Assembly: GCA_949299455.1 (NCBI GenBank)
Contig: CASGAN010000002.1
Span: forward strand, 62,001-126,000
Source: an uncultured Oscillospiraceae bacterium
GTDB lineage: Bacteria; Bacillota; Clostridia; Oscillospirales; Ruminococcaceae
Length of the DNA stretch: 64,000 bases
Direction of reading: 5' to 3'
Shown one piece after another: positions 7,517 through 17,592 of the stretch. The position numbers and the translations under genes were made by a program. Numbering within the stretch: position 1 is the first letter of the stretch; every line of letters starts with the position of its first letter. The notes beneath the pieces are model-generated. The model did no database searches, was not told the origin of the DNA, and saw only the letters and a program-made list of their open reading frames with translations.

Positions 7517-9769
7517 ATGTCTCAAAAAGATAATCTTAACCGCAGTCGTATTGAGAATGCAACAGTAGAAAAACTCAAAAAGATGCCTGTTCGGACACGA
7601 ACAGCGATGATAACGGCAGCTGTTTTATTTGTCATCACCTTTTTGCTGCAGTTTGTTCTTGCAACAGTGATGCCTGTCGGAGAAAATATGATTACAGACT
7701 GGCGTTTTATCAGCAGTTCCGATCCGAAAGAGATAGAAGGCGATATCACTTCATACAAGCAGGCGACCAAGCAAAATCAGATCGCAAAAATCTGGGGCAG
7801 TGACTATATGCGTCTGCAGTACACAATCGCCGCAAATGAGGCGCCGTCGCGGCTGGTGATCAAAACTGCAAACAATCCTTTGCGGGTGGATATAGACGGC
7901 GAGCAGGTGCTCAACAACGGATATGGAGAATATAATTTCACAGGGAGCAGTTATCAAAGCGTTATGCTGGAAGCAGGTGATGAAAAAACGCTGGATATTT
8001 ACCTGTATGCTCCGCTTGCGTTCTCCATCGAGGCATATGTTGCGCCTGTTGATATTACGCTGAAAGAAAGCTTTTGGCAGTATATTGGCTTCGGCGTTTC
8101 TATGGCGGTCATATTTGTGGGCGCAGGGATTTTTCTTCTGAGTCTGCTGCTGGCTGCGAGAAGTCAGCATATTCTCCGGCTGCTTTTGCTGTCTGCTACC
8201 GTGTTTTTCGGCGGTATCACCGCGATGCTGTATACTTATATGCAAAACACATCGCTGCTTTCTTGGCCGTACTGGTTTTTGGTACAGCTGCTTTGTGAAT
8301 TGCTGCTGATGGTTCTTGCCTATATCACGGTGCTGGCATGCTGCGGCAAAGCGTTTAAAAACGCTGTGGTCTGGATACCGGTTGTGATTTTCTGTGCCAT
8401 TATCCCGGTGTTTCCGAACGTCTGGGCGATTCGTGCGGTCGCAGTTGTGATGACGACAGCGCAGATGTTTATTGCATTGAAGGCGAATGCCGCATTTGCG
8501 GAGTCTGCGGCAGAAGTGCCGCATGTCGGCGTGGTGCGCGGGCTGCTTTTCTATGGAGCGCTTGTGGGCATTTATAATACCTGCAATCTTTTCTTGGGCA
8601 TGAGACTGTTGTCCGGATATTTGTTCTCTTTCAGCCTTGCGCTGTTCTGCATCGTGATATTTGTTGTGTATTGCCGGCAGATCATTTATTTGGATATCAA
8701 AAAATACGAAAGAATCCGCCAGTTGTATACTGACAGCGCATGGATTGAAGATATCACTACGCTGATTGTCAACATGTTTTTGCAAAAAGAAGAAACGACG
8801 TTTTTGTCAGAAATCGCCCGCGGGCTGTCCGGTATTATTGAGAGAAACTTAGAAATCAACGATGAGCAAGCCGAGGTGCACACCTGTGTAGGCGTGCGGG
8901 AAGGGGACGCTTTCGTCGAGATTTACAACAATGGTCCGGTAGAGTCGTGCGACTATATGTCTGTTTATCATTACTTAAACGGTCAGCCGCAGAAGTATAT
9001 GATCGGAAATACCACGGTGGATCTGCTTTTTCAAATGGATCAGCATAACGCCGTCATTCACTTTGAAAATATTCTGTGCGGTGTGACACCCGGCGTTGAA
9101 AACATTGTTAAAACCGCTCATTTAAACCTCTCGGCGGCTTATCAGAATTTGAATTTAAAAAATGATGTTTCGGATATACAGGAAGAGCTGTTCATCAATT
9201 TGGCGACAGTGGTGGAGCAGAAATATAAACAAACAAAGAGTCATTTGCTGATTGTTTCGGCGCTTTCCTTTGAGCTTGGCAAGGCACTGGGCATGAGCGA
9301 CGAAAAAGCCCGGCTTATTGCTTTAGCAGCGATGACACATGATATCGGAAAAATTGGAATCCCGGAAAGCATATTAGAAAAAGATGGTTCTTTGAATGCG
9401 AATGAATACGAGTGCATGAAACGGCATACGGAGGTTGGTTTCAACATTCTTTCTCTGCAAAAAGGAAAATTTTTCGAAACAGCTGCTGTGATTGCGAGAC
9501 AGCATCATGAGAATTTTGATGGGTCCGGTTATATAGGCCTTAGAGGCAGACAAATTCATCCCGCAGCGCGCATTGTAAGGGTGATTGACGTTGCGGATGC
9601 GCTTCTTTCTAAACGCAGTTATAAAGAAGTATGGTCTGCCGAATCTGTCAAACAATATATTGAAGAGAACAAAGGGACCTTGTTTGATCCTTCTGTGACG
9701 GATGCTTTTTTAAGCTGTGCAGATGAACTTTTTTCTCTGCGTGAACGCATTTTAGAGGATGAAAATTGA
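7517..9769 (+). CDS. Multi-pass membrane protein with HD-GYP-like phosphodiesterase domain
   Basis: The protein is 750 residues. One membrane segment near 30-52 is followed by an extracellular beta-rich domain (about 55-185), resembling the sensor part of 7TM-DISM proteins. About seven or eight membrane segments follow (190-395). A cytosolic GAF-like linker (about 415-545) leads to an HD-GYP domain with H608-D609 in THDIGKIGIPESIL and the HHENFDGSGY segment. The third residue of the name-giving triplet is Ile (G671-Y672-I673 instead of GYP), so activity may be altered. c-di-GMP turnover inside an operon that c-di-GMP itself controls suggests feedback. The stop overlaps the next start by one base (TGATG). 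Confidence 0.85.
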   Translation: MSQKDNLNRSRIENATVEKLKKMPVRTRTAMITAAVLFVITFLLQFVLATVMPVGENMITDWRFISSSDPKEIEGDITSYKQATKQNQIAKIWGSDYMRLQYTIAANEAPSRLVIKTANNPLRVDIDGEQVLNNGYGEYNFTGSSYQSVMLEAGDEKTLDIYLYAPLAFSIEAYVAPVDITLKESFWQYIGFGVSMAVIFVGAGIFLLSLLLAARSQHILRLLLLSATVFFGGITAMLYTYMQNTSLLSWPYWFLVQLLCELLLMVLAYITVLACCGKAFKNAVVWIPVVIFCAIIPVFPNVWAIRAVAVVMTTAQMFIALKANAAFAESAAEVPHVGVVRGLLFYGALVGIYNTCNLFLGMRLLSGYLFSFSLALFCIVIFVVYCRQIIYLDIKKYERIRQLYTDSAWIEDITTLIVNMFLQKEETTFLSEIARGLSGIIERNLEINDEQAEVHTCVGVREGDAFVEIYNNGPVESCDYMSVYHYLNGQPQKYMIGNTTVDLLFQMDQHNAVIHFENILCGVTPGVENIVKTAHLNLSAAYQNLNLKNDVSDIQEELFINLATVVEQKYKQTKSHLLIVSALSFELGKALGMSDEKARLIALAAMTHDIGKIGIPESILEKDGSLNANEYECMKRHTEVGFNILSLQKGKFFETAAVIARQHHENFDGSGYIGLRGRQIHPAARIVRVIDVADALLSKRSYKEVWSAESVKQYIEENKGTLFDPSVTDAFLSCADELFSLRERILEDEN

Positions 9770-12700
9770 TGAAAAATTTCAAAGTAAAATTTTTGCTGAA
9801 ACCATATTTCTTCATTCCTTTGTGTATTATCATTCTTGTGGCATGCGCTTTTATCTTTTGGTATTTAACACCCCAAAAATCTTTGCGTGTTGCAGTCGTT
9901 GATAAAACGGTACCGGCGACTGCTGCCGACAGCTGGTCTTATTTGGATGATGTATCGAATAATTACCGAAAACATATCGGGCTGTACTGGCTGATGGATT
10001 ATTTAAAAATCGTCAATCCTGAAACCGACCGGTATTACGATCATACAACAGATTATTTTGGCCCTAAACTGGATGAAAACAGCAGCATTATCGACAATAC
10101 ATCGCTGACACAGATGCAGACAATACCCGATCTGCTTTATCTGTCAGATACTTACGGAGTCGAAATTTATGAAGATCATGGACTGACGGCTGACGAGATG
10201 AATACCATTTCGCTTTGTCATTCTTCGGGATCGGTAGTCATTGGCGAACAGGATATTCTGACCACGGCAACCAGCGATGAAGTTTGCAGCGAGCTGCAAA
10301 CTTTATTCGGCATATCCACCACCGGCTGGGTAGGCAGATACATCTATGATTTGCAGGATCTCACCGATGTTCCGTATTGGGCGCCGGATATGTGGCGGGC
10401 GAAATACGGTCAGGAATGGAATTGTTCCGGACCGGGTATCTTATTGGTTTCTGATGAAGGCGATATTCTCGTGCTCGAGGAAAAGACGGATTTTCAGAGC
10501 AAAGATCTGCTCAATATTTCAGTTACCGAGGAATATCAAAAGGAGTTTGGCAAGCATTCGCTCAATTATTATAATTGGTTTGAACTGATTGAAGCAGACA
10601 GCAGCACAGAAGTCATTGCCACCTATTCGTTTAATGTGAATTCAACCGGCGCGGAGGAACTTGCTGCGGTTTCGGATACAACCACGTTTGCAGCGGTTAC
10701 GCGCCGCAGGGCAGAAGGGTATGGCGATGCATACTATTTTGCAGGGGATTTTAATGATTATACAACCAAACGGCAGATATCCAATTTTTTATTTGCAGAC
10801 ACCTTCTTTCGGTTCATTTCTTTTGACCGTGCGGGGGATGTTACGAACTTCTATTGGAATTTCTACGAACCGATGATGAAGAAAATTTTTAAAGATATTT
10901 TGAAAAACCCTGTGACTGCACAGCAATATGAAGAACGGCAGCTGGCGCGGGTCGACGAAAACGGATTTCAGATTTGGTCACAAGACCAATGGCAGAATTT
11001 TGACATCAAAGGCTTTAATATAAACGGTGAGGCGCCCGGAGATCAACAGTATCAGTATTCAAGAGAATATACATACTATGCGTCATTGATGCAGTCGCTT
11101 GGAAATATGGGTGCAAACTGTGTGCGGACATACGATTTGCTTCCGCCGGAATTTTATCGGGCGCTGAGTGAATATAATCGGTCTGCCGACACACCGATTT
11201 ATTTGATTCAGGGAATTATGATCCCGCCGTCCATTGATCCGGCGAACATCGCTGAAAATATGGAGGCTGTGAAGGCCAATATCAGCGCCGCTATATCTGC
11301 AGTGCATGGAGAAGGTACCATCGAAGGAAACGGTACGCGCGAAGATATTGCCTATGCCCATAATGTTTCTCCTTATGTTATCGCATATATATTGGATGCG
11401 CGTTTGGATGCGGCAGTCACAGATGCAATCTTTCAGCAGAACAATCTGAAAGATTCCTATGAAGGAACATATATCAGCGCTTCTTCTAATGCGGTGGAAG
11501 CACTTGCAGCGGAGCTGTGTGATTATACACTTGATGTTCAGCAGGAAACATATGGCTGTATGCAGCCGGTCAGTATTACTTCCAAATCAGATCGGCTGGA
11601 CGGTGCATCCTGGATTGTCCCGGAACAAAAAACCTATAATCTTTCTCGCCTGACCGTTTCGGAGAAAGCGGAACATTTATATTTTACTTCTTATGCACTT
11701 GGTACGGATGATCCGGTGCTGTTAGATAACGAAAACACCTTTTCCGAACAATTTGCCGACAGCAAAGGAAATTTTGCGTGGGGTGGTTATATTCAGGAAG
11801 TAAAAGCGCTGCTGGATGGGCCTGTGCTGATTGATCGTGCCGGTCTTTCTACGAACTCTGACATGTTTGAACAGGAGAGCTCGATCAATGGGTTGAGTGA
11901 ACAGGAACAGGGAAACGGACTTGTGCGGATGCTTCAGGCAGCAGAGGAACAAGGGTATGTCGGAATGCTGATTGCCGATCTCAACGACAATTGGAGCGCT
12001 GTTTCCGATCTGACACAACAGTATACTCTGCCGATTTCCAATAATGGACTTTGGCATAATCCGACCGACCGTGCAGAAACCACCGGTGTGGTTGCTGTGG
12101 AATCGGTTCGTCCTGACGAGGCGGCAATACAGTTGAATGACAACGGTGCAGAGAGTATGATGCAGCAAATGCAGCTTTCTTATGATGAAACGTATTTGTA
12201 TCTGACGGTATTGCTTCGTTCGGACATCGATTATGATAAAAACGAAATGTTTATCGGCCTGGACACCTATCAGCGCAATGACGGCGAGTATTTTTACGAT
12301 AAGAATTACTATGCCAACAGCCTGTCCGGTATGGAATATATTGTGAAGTTTGAAAGCAAATCTTCCGCAAGTCTGTACGTTGCAAAAAGCTATAACCGGA
12401 ATACGGGAAATTATGATTCCGAGCAAAGCTATGCCGCAGAATACGATTTGGTTTCTGTGCTGCAATACGGCAACCTTGCTTCTTCAAACACGCATTTTTA
12501 TCAGGCAGGTGTTACGGTTCAAATGCGGCTGCCATGGGCGATGCTCAACTTTGCCGATCCGGCAAACGGGCTTGTCATCAGCGGCTATGAAAACGGTACG
12601 GTCAAAACAATGGCAACAGACGGAATGATTGTGTCGGTTGTGGTCGGTGAAAAAGAAACCATGGATACTGCATACATCTTCCCGGAATCCAAAAAATCTG

Positions 12701-12813
12701 CCGGATATAAACGTTTGATTCTGATGCCTTGGACGGCGCAGGATGTGTCTTATTCGATTCGAGAAAAACAAAGCTGCGGCATTCTTCGTCGTTTTTTTGC
12801 AAACAATGAATAG
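9769..12813 (+). CDS. Large anchored glycosidase-like protein with lost catalytic residues
   Basis: The protein is 1014 residues from the ATG at 9769, which shares one base with the previous stop. It has an N-terminal membrane anchor (about 10-32), an unrecognised region (about 40-390) with WNFYEP-like aromatic motifs, and a TIM-barrel region (about 405-740). A CBM9/DOMON-like beta domain lies at about 765-990. The barrel and the beta domain match the two paralogues at 15380 and 17593. Where these have the acid/base Glu in (I/L)G(I/L)E and the nucleophile in (I/V)AEFG, this copy reads YILDARLD (about 540) and LIDRAG (about 686). It probably binds the glycan, or acts as a scaffold, rather than cutting it. 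Confidence 0.8.
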   Translation: MKNFKVKFLLKPYFFIPLCIIILVACAFIFWYLTPQKSLRVAVVDKTVPATAADSWSYLDDVSNNYRKHIGLYWLMDYLKIVNPETDRYYDHTTDYFGPKLDENSSIIDNTSLTQMQTIPDLLYLSDTYGVEIYEDHGLTADEMNTISLCHSSGSVVIGEQDILTTATSDEVCSELQTLFGISTTGWVGRYIYDLQDLTDVPYWAPDMWRAKYGQEWNCSGPGILLVSDEGDILVLEEKTDFQSKDLLNISVTEEYQKEFGKHSLNYYNWFELIEADSSTEVIATYSFNVNSTGAEELAAVSDTTTFAAVTRRRAEGYGDAYYFAGDFNDYTTKRQISNFLFADTFFRFISFDRAGDVTNFYWNFYEPMMKKIFKDILKNPVTAQQYEERQLARVDENGFQIWSQDQWQNFDIKGFNINGEAPGDQQYQYSREYTYYASLMQSLGNMGANCVRTYDLLPPEFYRALSEYNRSADTPIYLIQGIMIPPSIDPANIAENMEAVKANISAAISAVHGEGTIEGNGTREDIAYAHNVSPYVIAYILDARLDAAVTDAIFQQNNLKDSYEGTYISASSNAVEALAAELCDYTLDVQQETYGCMQPVSITSKSDRLDGASWIVPEQKTYNLSRLTVSEKAEHLYFTSYALGTDDPVLLDNENTFSEQFADSKGNFAWGGYIQEVKALLDGPVLIDRAGLSTNSDMFEQESSINGLSEQEQGNGLVRMLQAAEEQGYVGMLIADLNDNWSAVSDLTQQYTLPISNNGLWHNPTDRAETTGVVAVESVRPDEAAIQLNDNGAESMMQQMQLSYDETYLYLTVLLRSDIDYDKNEMFIGLDTYQRNDGEYFYDKNYYANSLSGMEYIVKFESKSSASLYVAKSYNRNTGNYDSEQSYAAEYDLVSVLQYGNLASSNTHFYQAGVTVQMRLPWAMLNFADPANGLVISGYENGTVKTMATDGMIVSVVVGEKETMDTAYIFPESKKSAGYKRLILMPWTAQDVSYSIREKQSCGILRRFFANNE

Positions 12814-12858
12814 CATCGACGCAGTCAACAATCGTGAAATGAAATGGAGGTGACGAAC

Positions 12859-13959
12859 TTGGCGGAATTTTCCTATGAAATATTGGCGGCAATCCTGGTG
12901 ATCGGATTTATCGTATTATTAAGCGTGGAGTATCTGTGGCTGTATCTCTTATCCAGGAAAAATGAAGAACGAGAGCTTCTGAAAAGAGAAATCAATAACC
13001 GCATTCATGCAATGATAGAATCCTATCTTTATTCTCCCACCAGTTCGTCGCGGGCTGCCGAACTTGAATCGCTGATTCAATATATCGGAGATGAAGCGGT
13101 CAAAAAAGATGAGGCCGCTGCTGCATTTGTTGAACTTATGCATCGCGCATCCGATATTCCTTCGAAAAAATTGGATCTGCTCAATGTTTTGTATGAGCGT
13201 TTGAATCCGGTTTTGTTTTATGCGGATATTCTGAAAAAAGGAAACGATTCCGAAAAGAGCTATGCGGCGAGAAGATTGGCTGATTTTTCGGCAACAGATC
13301 ATATCGAGGACATCCGGGTGCTTCTTGAAGATAAGCATGCAGACGTCATATACAATGCTGCAATGGCTTTGTCGGAATTGGGCGACATGGATTCTGTGGT
13401 TGTTTTTGCGAAAAAATACGAAAATAACCGCAGATATTCGCATCGCGTGTTGCTCGAACTGCTGCAAACGTTTCGAGGCGATCGGGTACAGTTGATTCAC
13501 CGGCTGTATGAGGAGTGCGATACCTATGTAAAAGCCACTGCAGTGAAAGCTTATACAGCAGATCATCTTGAGGAACTTGCTGAACTGTACATCGACGGTT
13601 TGTCAAGCAGTGAAGTGAATCTCAAAATCGCTTGTGTCAAGGCGCTCGCGCAATTGGGAAATCCGAAATATGAGCAGAAAATGGAGATTGCACTGAACGA
13701 TAAAAACTGGGTTGTGCGTTTGGCGGCTGTCACCGGTCTTGAAAAAATCGGAACAGAAACTGCGCTGGAAGCGCTTGTTCGTGCAACGCAGGATGAAGAA
13801 TGGTGGGTGCGCAATGCAGCGGCAAAAGCGATTGTAACGATTGATTTTCACTTGGTTTATGTGGAAAAAGTGCTGAGTGGATACGATAAATACGCCGCAG
13901 ATGCGGTGAAAAACGCATTGTATAAACAGATCAAGATGAATGGAGGCGCGTTTCAATGA
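12859..13959 (+). CDS. Membrane-anchored HEAT-repeat protein
   Basis: A strong GGAGGTGA at 12846-12853 points to the TTG at 12859. The ATG at 12844 overlaps the ribosome site and would only add five residues. The product has 366 residues: one N-terminal membrane segment (about 5-28), a charged helix, and then helical HEAT-type repeats to the end (for example the DKNWVVRLAAVTGLEKIG and DEEWWVRNAAAKAI units). HEAT repeats bind other proteins. The protein overlaps the glycosyltransferase gene by four bases (ATGA), so it likely scaffolds or regulates that enzyme at the membrane. Confidence 0.85.
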   Translation: MAEFSYEILAAILVIGFIVLLSVEYLWLYLLSRKNEERELLKREINNRIHAMIESYLYSPTSSSRAAELESLIQYIGDEAVKKDEAAAAFVELMHRASDIPSKKLDLLNVLYERLNPVLFYADILKKGNDSEKSYAARRLADFSATDHIEDIRVLLEDKHADVIYNAAMALSELGDMDSVVVFAKKYENNRRYSHRVLLELLQTFRGDRVQLIHRLYEECDTYVKATAVKAYTADHLEELAELYIDGLSSSEVNLKIACVKALAQLGNPKYEQKMEIALNDKNWVVRLAAVTGLEKIGTETALEALVRATQDEEWWVRNAAAKAIVTIDFHLVYVEKVLSGYDKYAADAVKNALYKQIKMNGGAFQ

Positions 13960-15383
13960 GTTTATTAGGTATCGTACGCGCCTTTATCCGATTTTTTAAC
14001 TATTTCTGTATGGTATACACCTTGCTGCTGAGTATCATTTATTTGATACAGCTGCTTGTTGCGCTCAAAAAGGTTCGCTGGCAGGAAAAGCGAAAGATAT
14101 CAGAAGATTATATGCGATATGCAGAATCTCAAAATCTTCTGCCGATTTCTTTGATTGTTCCGGCGCATAATGAGCAGGAGAATATCGTTCAGAACGTAAA
14201 AGACTTGCTTAAACTTGATTATCCTGAATTTGAAGTGATTGTTGTCAACGATGGTTCCACGGACAACACGCACCGAAACATGGTGGAAGCCTTTGACATG
14301 TATCCAATCGAAAGTGCCGTTCAGGTGAAAATACCGACGCAGGAAATCCACAATATTTATTTTAATCCGGATTATCCGAATCTTTATTATATCGATAAAG
14401 AAAACGGAGGAAAATCCGATGCGCTGAATGCCGGTATCAACGTTTCCCGATATCCGTTGTTTGCTTGCTTGGATGCAGACTCACGAATCGAACGGGACGC
14501 ACTTTTGATTTTGGGCAACGAATTTTTGAAAGATACCACGACGGTTGTAGCCGGTGGATTTGTGCGGATTGCCAATGGCTCTGTCATAGAAGACGGTCAA
14601 TGGAAAAGCTTTGAGATGCCGAAAAAAATGGTGGAGCGGTTTCAGATTGTGGAGTACTTCCGCGCCTTTTTGGCAGGGCGGCTTTCGTGGGGCAGTGCAC
14701 TGCTGATTGTGTCCGGCGCCTTCGGTGTGTTCAATAAGCAAGTGACCGTTGAGGCCGGCGGATATAAAACGGACACCATCGGTGAAGATATGGAGATTGT
14801 CGTGCGTATACACCGGTATATGCGTACGCACCGAAGAAAATATAAAATCAAATTCTGTCCGCAGGCAATTTGCTGGACGCAAGGACCGATGAGCATGCGC
14901 GATTTGCAGAGCCAAAGACGCCGTTGGCAAATCGGGCTTTTCGACACATTGAAATCTCATTTCATTATGACATGCAACCCTCGTTTTCATTCAGTGGGAA
15001 TGCTGTCCATTCCATATAGCTGGCTGTTTGAATTTCTTGGAACAGCGGTTGAAACGCTGGGATATTTCATTATTCCCTTTTCTTTGCTGATGGGAGAACT
15101 GAATATGTATTTCTTTATCTTATATTTCTTGCTTGCAGCGATGCTTGGCATTATGATATCTGTGGGCGGAGTTATTTTGGAGCAAAACACGCGAAAGGGA
15201 TGCATGTCTTCTCGTCAGGCGATGAAACTGTCGCTGTATGCAATTATGGAAAACTTTGGATACCGTCAGGCGGTCACATTGTTTCGGTTTGGCGGCATTG
15301 TCGGTTATCGAAAGCACAAGGGAAGCTGGGGAAAAATTAAGCGCAGGGAATTCAATACCCTCACAGAAAGGAATCATTCATGA
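13956..15383 (+). CDS. Processive GT2 polysaccharide synthase
   Basis: The protein is 475 residues. It has one or two N-terminal membrane segments (about 10-37), a GT-A domain and at least three C-terminal membrane segments (about 350-440). Catalytic marks of processive GT2 enzymes (BcsA, PgaC and HasA types) are all present: VNDGSTDN near 98, the DAD motif at 173-175, GED near 276-278, and QRRRW at 320-324. Such enzymes polymerise a glycan from a nucleotide sugar and thread it through the membrane. There is no PilZ domain, so c-di-GMP control is more likely through the riboswitch. It is coupled by ATGA overlaps to the genes on both sides. The sugar is unknown. Confidence 0.93.
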   Translation: MSLLGIVRAFIRFFNYFCMVYTLLLSIIYLIQLLVALKKVRWQEKRKISEDYMRYAESQNLLPISLIVPAHNEQENIVQNVKDLLKLDYPEFEVIVVNDGSTDNTHRNMVEAFDMYPIESAVQVKIPTQEIHNIYFNPDYPNLYYIDKENGGKSDALNAGINVSRYPLFACLDADSRIERDALLILGNEFLKDTTTVVAGGFVRIANGSVIEDGQWKSFEMPKKMVERFQIVEYFRAFLAGRLSWGSALLIVSGAFGVFNKQVTVEAGGYKTDTIGEDMEIVVRIHRYMRTHRRKYKIKFCPQAICWTQGPMSMRDLQSQRRRWQIGLFDTLKSHFIMTCNPRFHSVGMLSIPYSWLFEFLGTAVETLGYFIIPFSLLMGELNMYFFILYFLLAAMLGIMISVGGVILEQNTRKGCMSSRQAMKLSLYAIMENFGYRQAVTLFRFGGIVGYRKHKGSWGKIKRREFNTLTERNHS

Positions 15384-17590
15384 AGCAGTGGCTGTTATAT
15401 GTGGGAAGCACCTTGCTCATTCTTGCCATCATGGTGCAGTTGGGCTGGCTTCAGATCATCGGAATCAATCGAATATCTTTCGGCGGGGACAGACCTGATG
15501 AAGTCAATCTGGTTGATGCACAGTCGTATGTCACAGAGAATGGTGTATCGTACCGTGTAAAAGCGGAAGGAGAATATTTTTATGTGTATTCTCCGGACAG
15601 CGGACAGTGGGAAAAGATTTTTTGGAAAGGCGTAAATATCGGTGCAGGAAAACCGGGACTGTTTCCGGGCGAGCTGACGATCAGTTATGAGGATTATTAT
15701 CGGTGGTTTCAGTATATCGCAGACATGAACTGCAACTGTATCCGCGTTTATACGACGATGCGTCCGCAGTTTTATCAAGCTTTATATGATTATAACAGCA
15801 CTGCCGAAAACCCGCTGTATCTTTTTCATGGAATATGGATGGATGAAGACGACATCACCACCTATGCGGACGTTTATGCTGAAAATTCCAAAATAAAAAA
15901 TGAATTTATTCAGGATGCGCTCAATTGTGTAGATGTCATCATGGGCAATGCTGTTCTTCCGGAACGAGCAGGTTTTGCTTCCGGCACATACACTGTAAAT
16001 GTGTCAAAATGGTTTGCAGGATGGATTATCGGAATCGAAAATGATCCCAAATTCATTTTGAATACCAATGAATCGAATCCGGAGAAAGACACTTACGAAG
16101 GCGAGTATTTGTATACGTACGGTTCCACACCGTTTGAGGCGTTCTTTTGTGAGGCCGGCGACAAGGTAGTCGCTTATATGACAGAAGAATATGGTATACA
16201 GTGTCCGGTTGCCTTTGCAAACTGGGTGACGACAGATCCGCTTTCACATCCGGAAGAGCCGCATGAAGATGAGGATTTGATCACATTTAACACAGAAAGC
16301 ATCAAAAGCAGAGACACCTATCGGGCGAATCTGTTTGCGTCGTATCATGTCTATCCGTATTATCCGGACTCCATGAATTATCAAAAAGATTATCTTTCCT
16401 ATGTGGATGAAGAAGGAAAGGTGAACACATACAAAGCCTATTTGGAAGATCTCAAGCTGGCGCATACAGTGCCGGTGATTATCGCTGAATTCGGCGTTCC
16501 AACCAGCCGCGGCGTCACGCACCGCAGTGTGATGGGATATAATCAGGGCGGTGTGGATGAAACGGCACAGGGCGATATGCTGGCAGATATGTTTCTTTCA
16601 ATTTATGATTGTCATTATGCCGGTGCGATTGCATTTTCCTGGCAGAATGAATGGTTTAAACGAACTTGGAACAATGTAAACTATGATATTGCCGACGCAC
16701 GTCCGTATTGGTCGAATATCCAGACATCGGAGCAGAATTTTGGTATCCTCGCATTTGATCCCGGAGCCAATTCGACAGTATGCGTGCTGGATGGATCGGA
16801 TGATGAATGGAATGAGGAACATCTTGTTGCCACCAATGATTATGGCGACCTGTACATGAACAGCGATGAACGATATGTCTATTTTATGGTAGACATTCGG
16901 GAGGATTCCAATTATCGCTTTGATCAAGATTCGCTGTTTATTCCGATTGACTCGATTGATGGACAGGGAAATACAAAAATGAATGACACCGGTTTGGTGT
17001 TTGACAAAGAAGCCGATTTTGTTGTTTGGATAAACGGAAAAGAGAATTCCCGGATTGTTGTGGATTCCTATTATGATGCACACCACTTCCTGTATGGCGA
17101 ACAATATAAAATGATTGATCCGGTAAGCGATATCACAGTCAAAAACAGTGGCCGGTTCAACCGCATGATGCTTTGCACCGGATATGAAATGACAATACCA
17201 ACAACCAATCAAACCATCGGTTTTGACAGTTATGAAACCGGAAAACTCACGTATGGAAACGGAGATCCTTCCAGCGACAGTTATCAGTCGCTTTCGGATT
17301 TTATTTACAATGAAGAGCAAAATATTCTGGAAATACGAATTCCGTGGCAGCTTTTGAATGTGATGGACCCTTCCTCCAGACAAATCATGAACGATTTTTA
17401 CAGCGAACAGAATATTACGCCTGTCGAATTTAATGGATTTACAGTAGGATTCGGCGTTTTGCAGGAGAATAATCAGTCAATATCGCTCAATGGCACATAT
17501 AAGTATGATACTTGGAAAATGCCTGTTTACCATGAACGGCTGAAACCGGCATACTATGTATTGCAGGATGCGCTGAAGGAGTTGAACTAA
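15380..17590 (+). CDS. Membrane-anchored glycoside hydrolase-like protein with CBM9-like domain
   Basis: The protein is 736 residues, with one N-terminal anchor (about 5-25). A TIM-barrel-like domain of GH2/GH5 style (about 75-430) carries an early VNIGAG strand, the candidate acid/base E220 in IIGIENDP, and the candidate nucleophile E370 in IIAEFGVPTSRG. A final SWQNEWF strand follows near 420. A beta-sandwich domain (about 450-725) resembles CBM9/DOMON modules and ends with EIRIPWQLLNVMDP. Its start overlaps the synthase stop. Synthase-linked hydrolases such as BcsZ, PelA and PslG trim or release the nascent polymer, and a similar role is inferred. The exact GH family is not recognised. Confidence 0.82.
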   Translation: MKQWLLYVGSTLLILAIMVQLGWLQIIGINRISFGGDRPDEVNLVDAQSYVTENGVSYRVKAEGEYFYVYSPDSGQWEKIFWKGVNIGAGKPGLFPGELTISYEDYYRWFQYIADMNCNCIRVYTTMRPQFYQALYDYNSTAENPLYLFHGIWMDEDDITTYADVYAENSKIKNEFIQDALNCVDVIMGNAVLPERAGFASGTYTVNVSKWFAGWIIGIENDPKFILNTNESNPEKDTYEGEYLYTYGSTPFEAFFCEAGDKVVAYMTEEYGIQCPVAFANWVTTDPLSHPEEPHEDEDLITFNTESIKSRDTYRANLFASYHVYPYYPDSMNYQKDYLSYVDEEGKVNTYKAYLEDLKLAHTVPVIIAEFGVPTSRGVTHRSVMGYNQGGVDETAQGDMLADMFLSIYDCHYAGAIAFSWQNEWFKRTWNNVNYDIADARPYWSNIQTSEQNFGILAFDPGANSTVCVLDGSDDEWNEEHLVATNDYGDLYMNSDERYVYFMVDIREDSNYRFDQDSLFIPIDSIDGQGNTKMNDTGLVFDKEADFVVWINGKENSRIVVDSYYDAHHFLYGEQYKMIDPVSDITVKNSGRFNRMMLCTGYEMTIPTTNQTIGFDSYETGKLTYGNGDPSSDSYQSLSDFIYNEEQNILEIRIPWQLLNVMDPSSRQIMNDFYSEQNITPVEFNGFTVGFGVLQENNQSISLNGTYKYDTWKMPVYHERLKPAYYVLQDALKELN

Positions 17591-17592
17591 AC

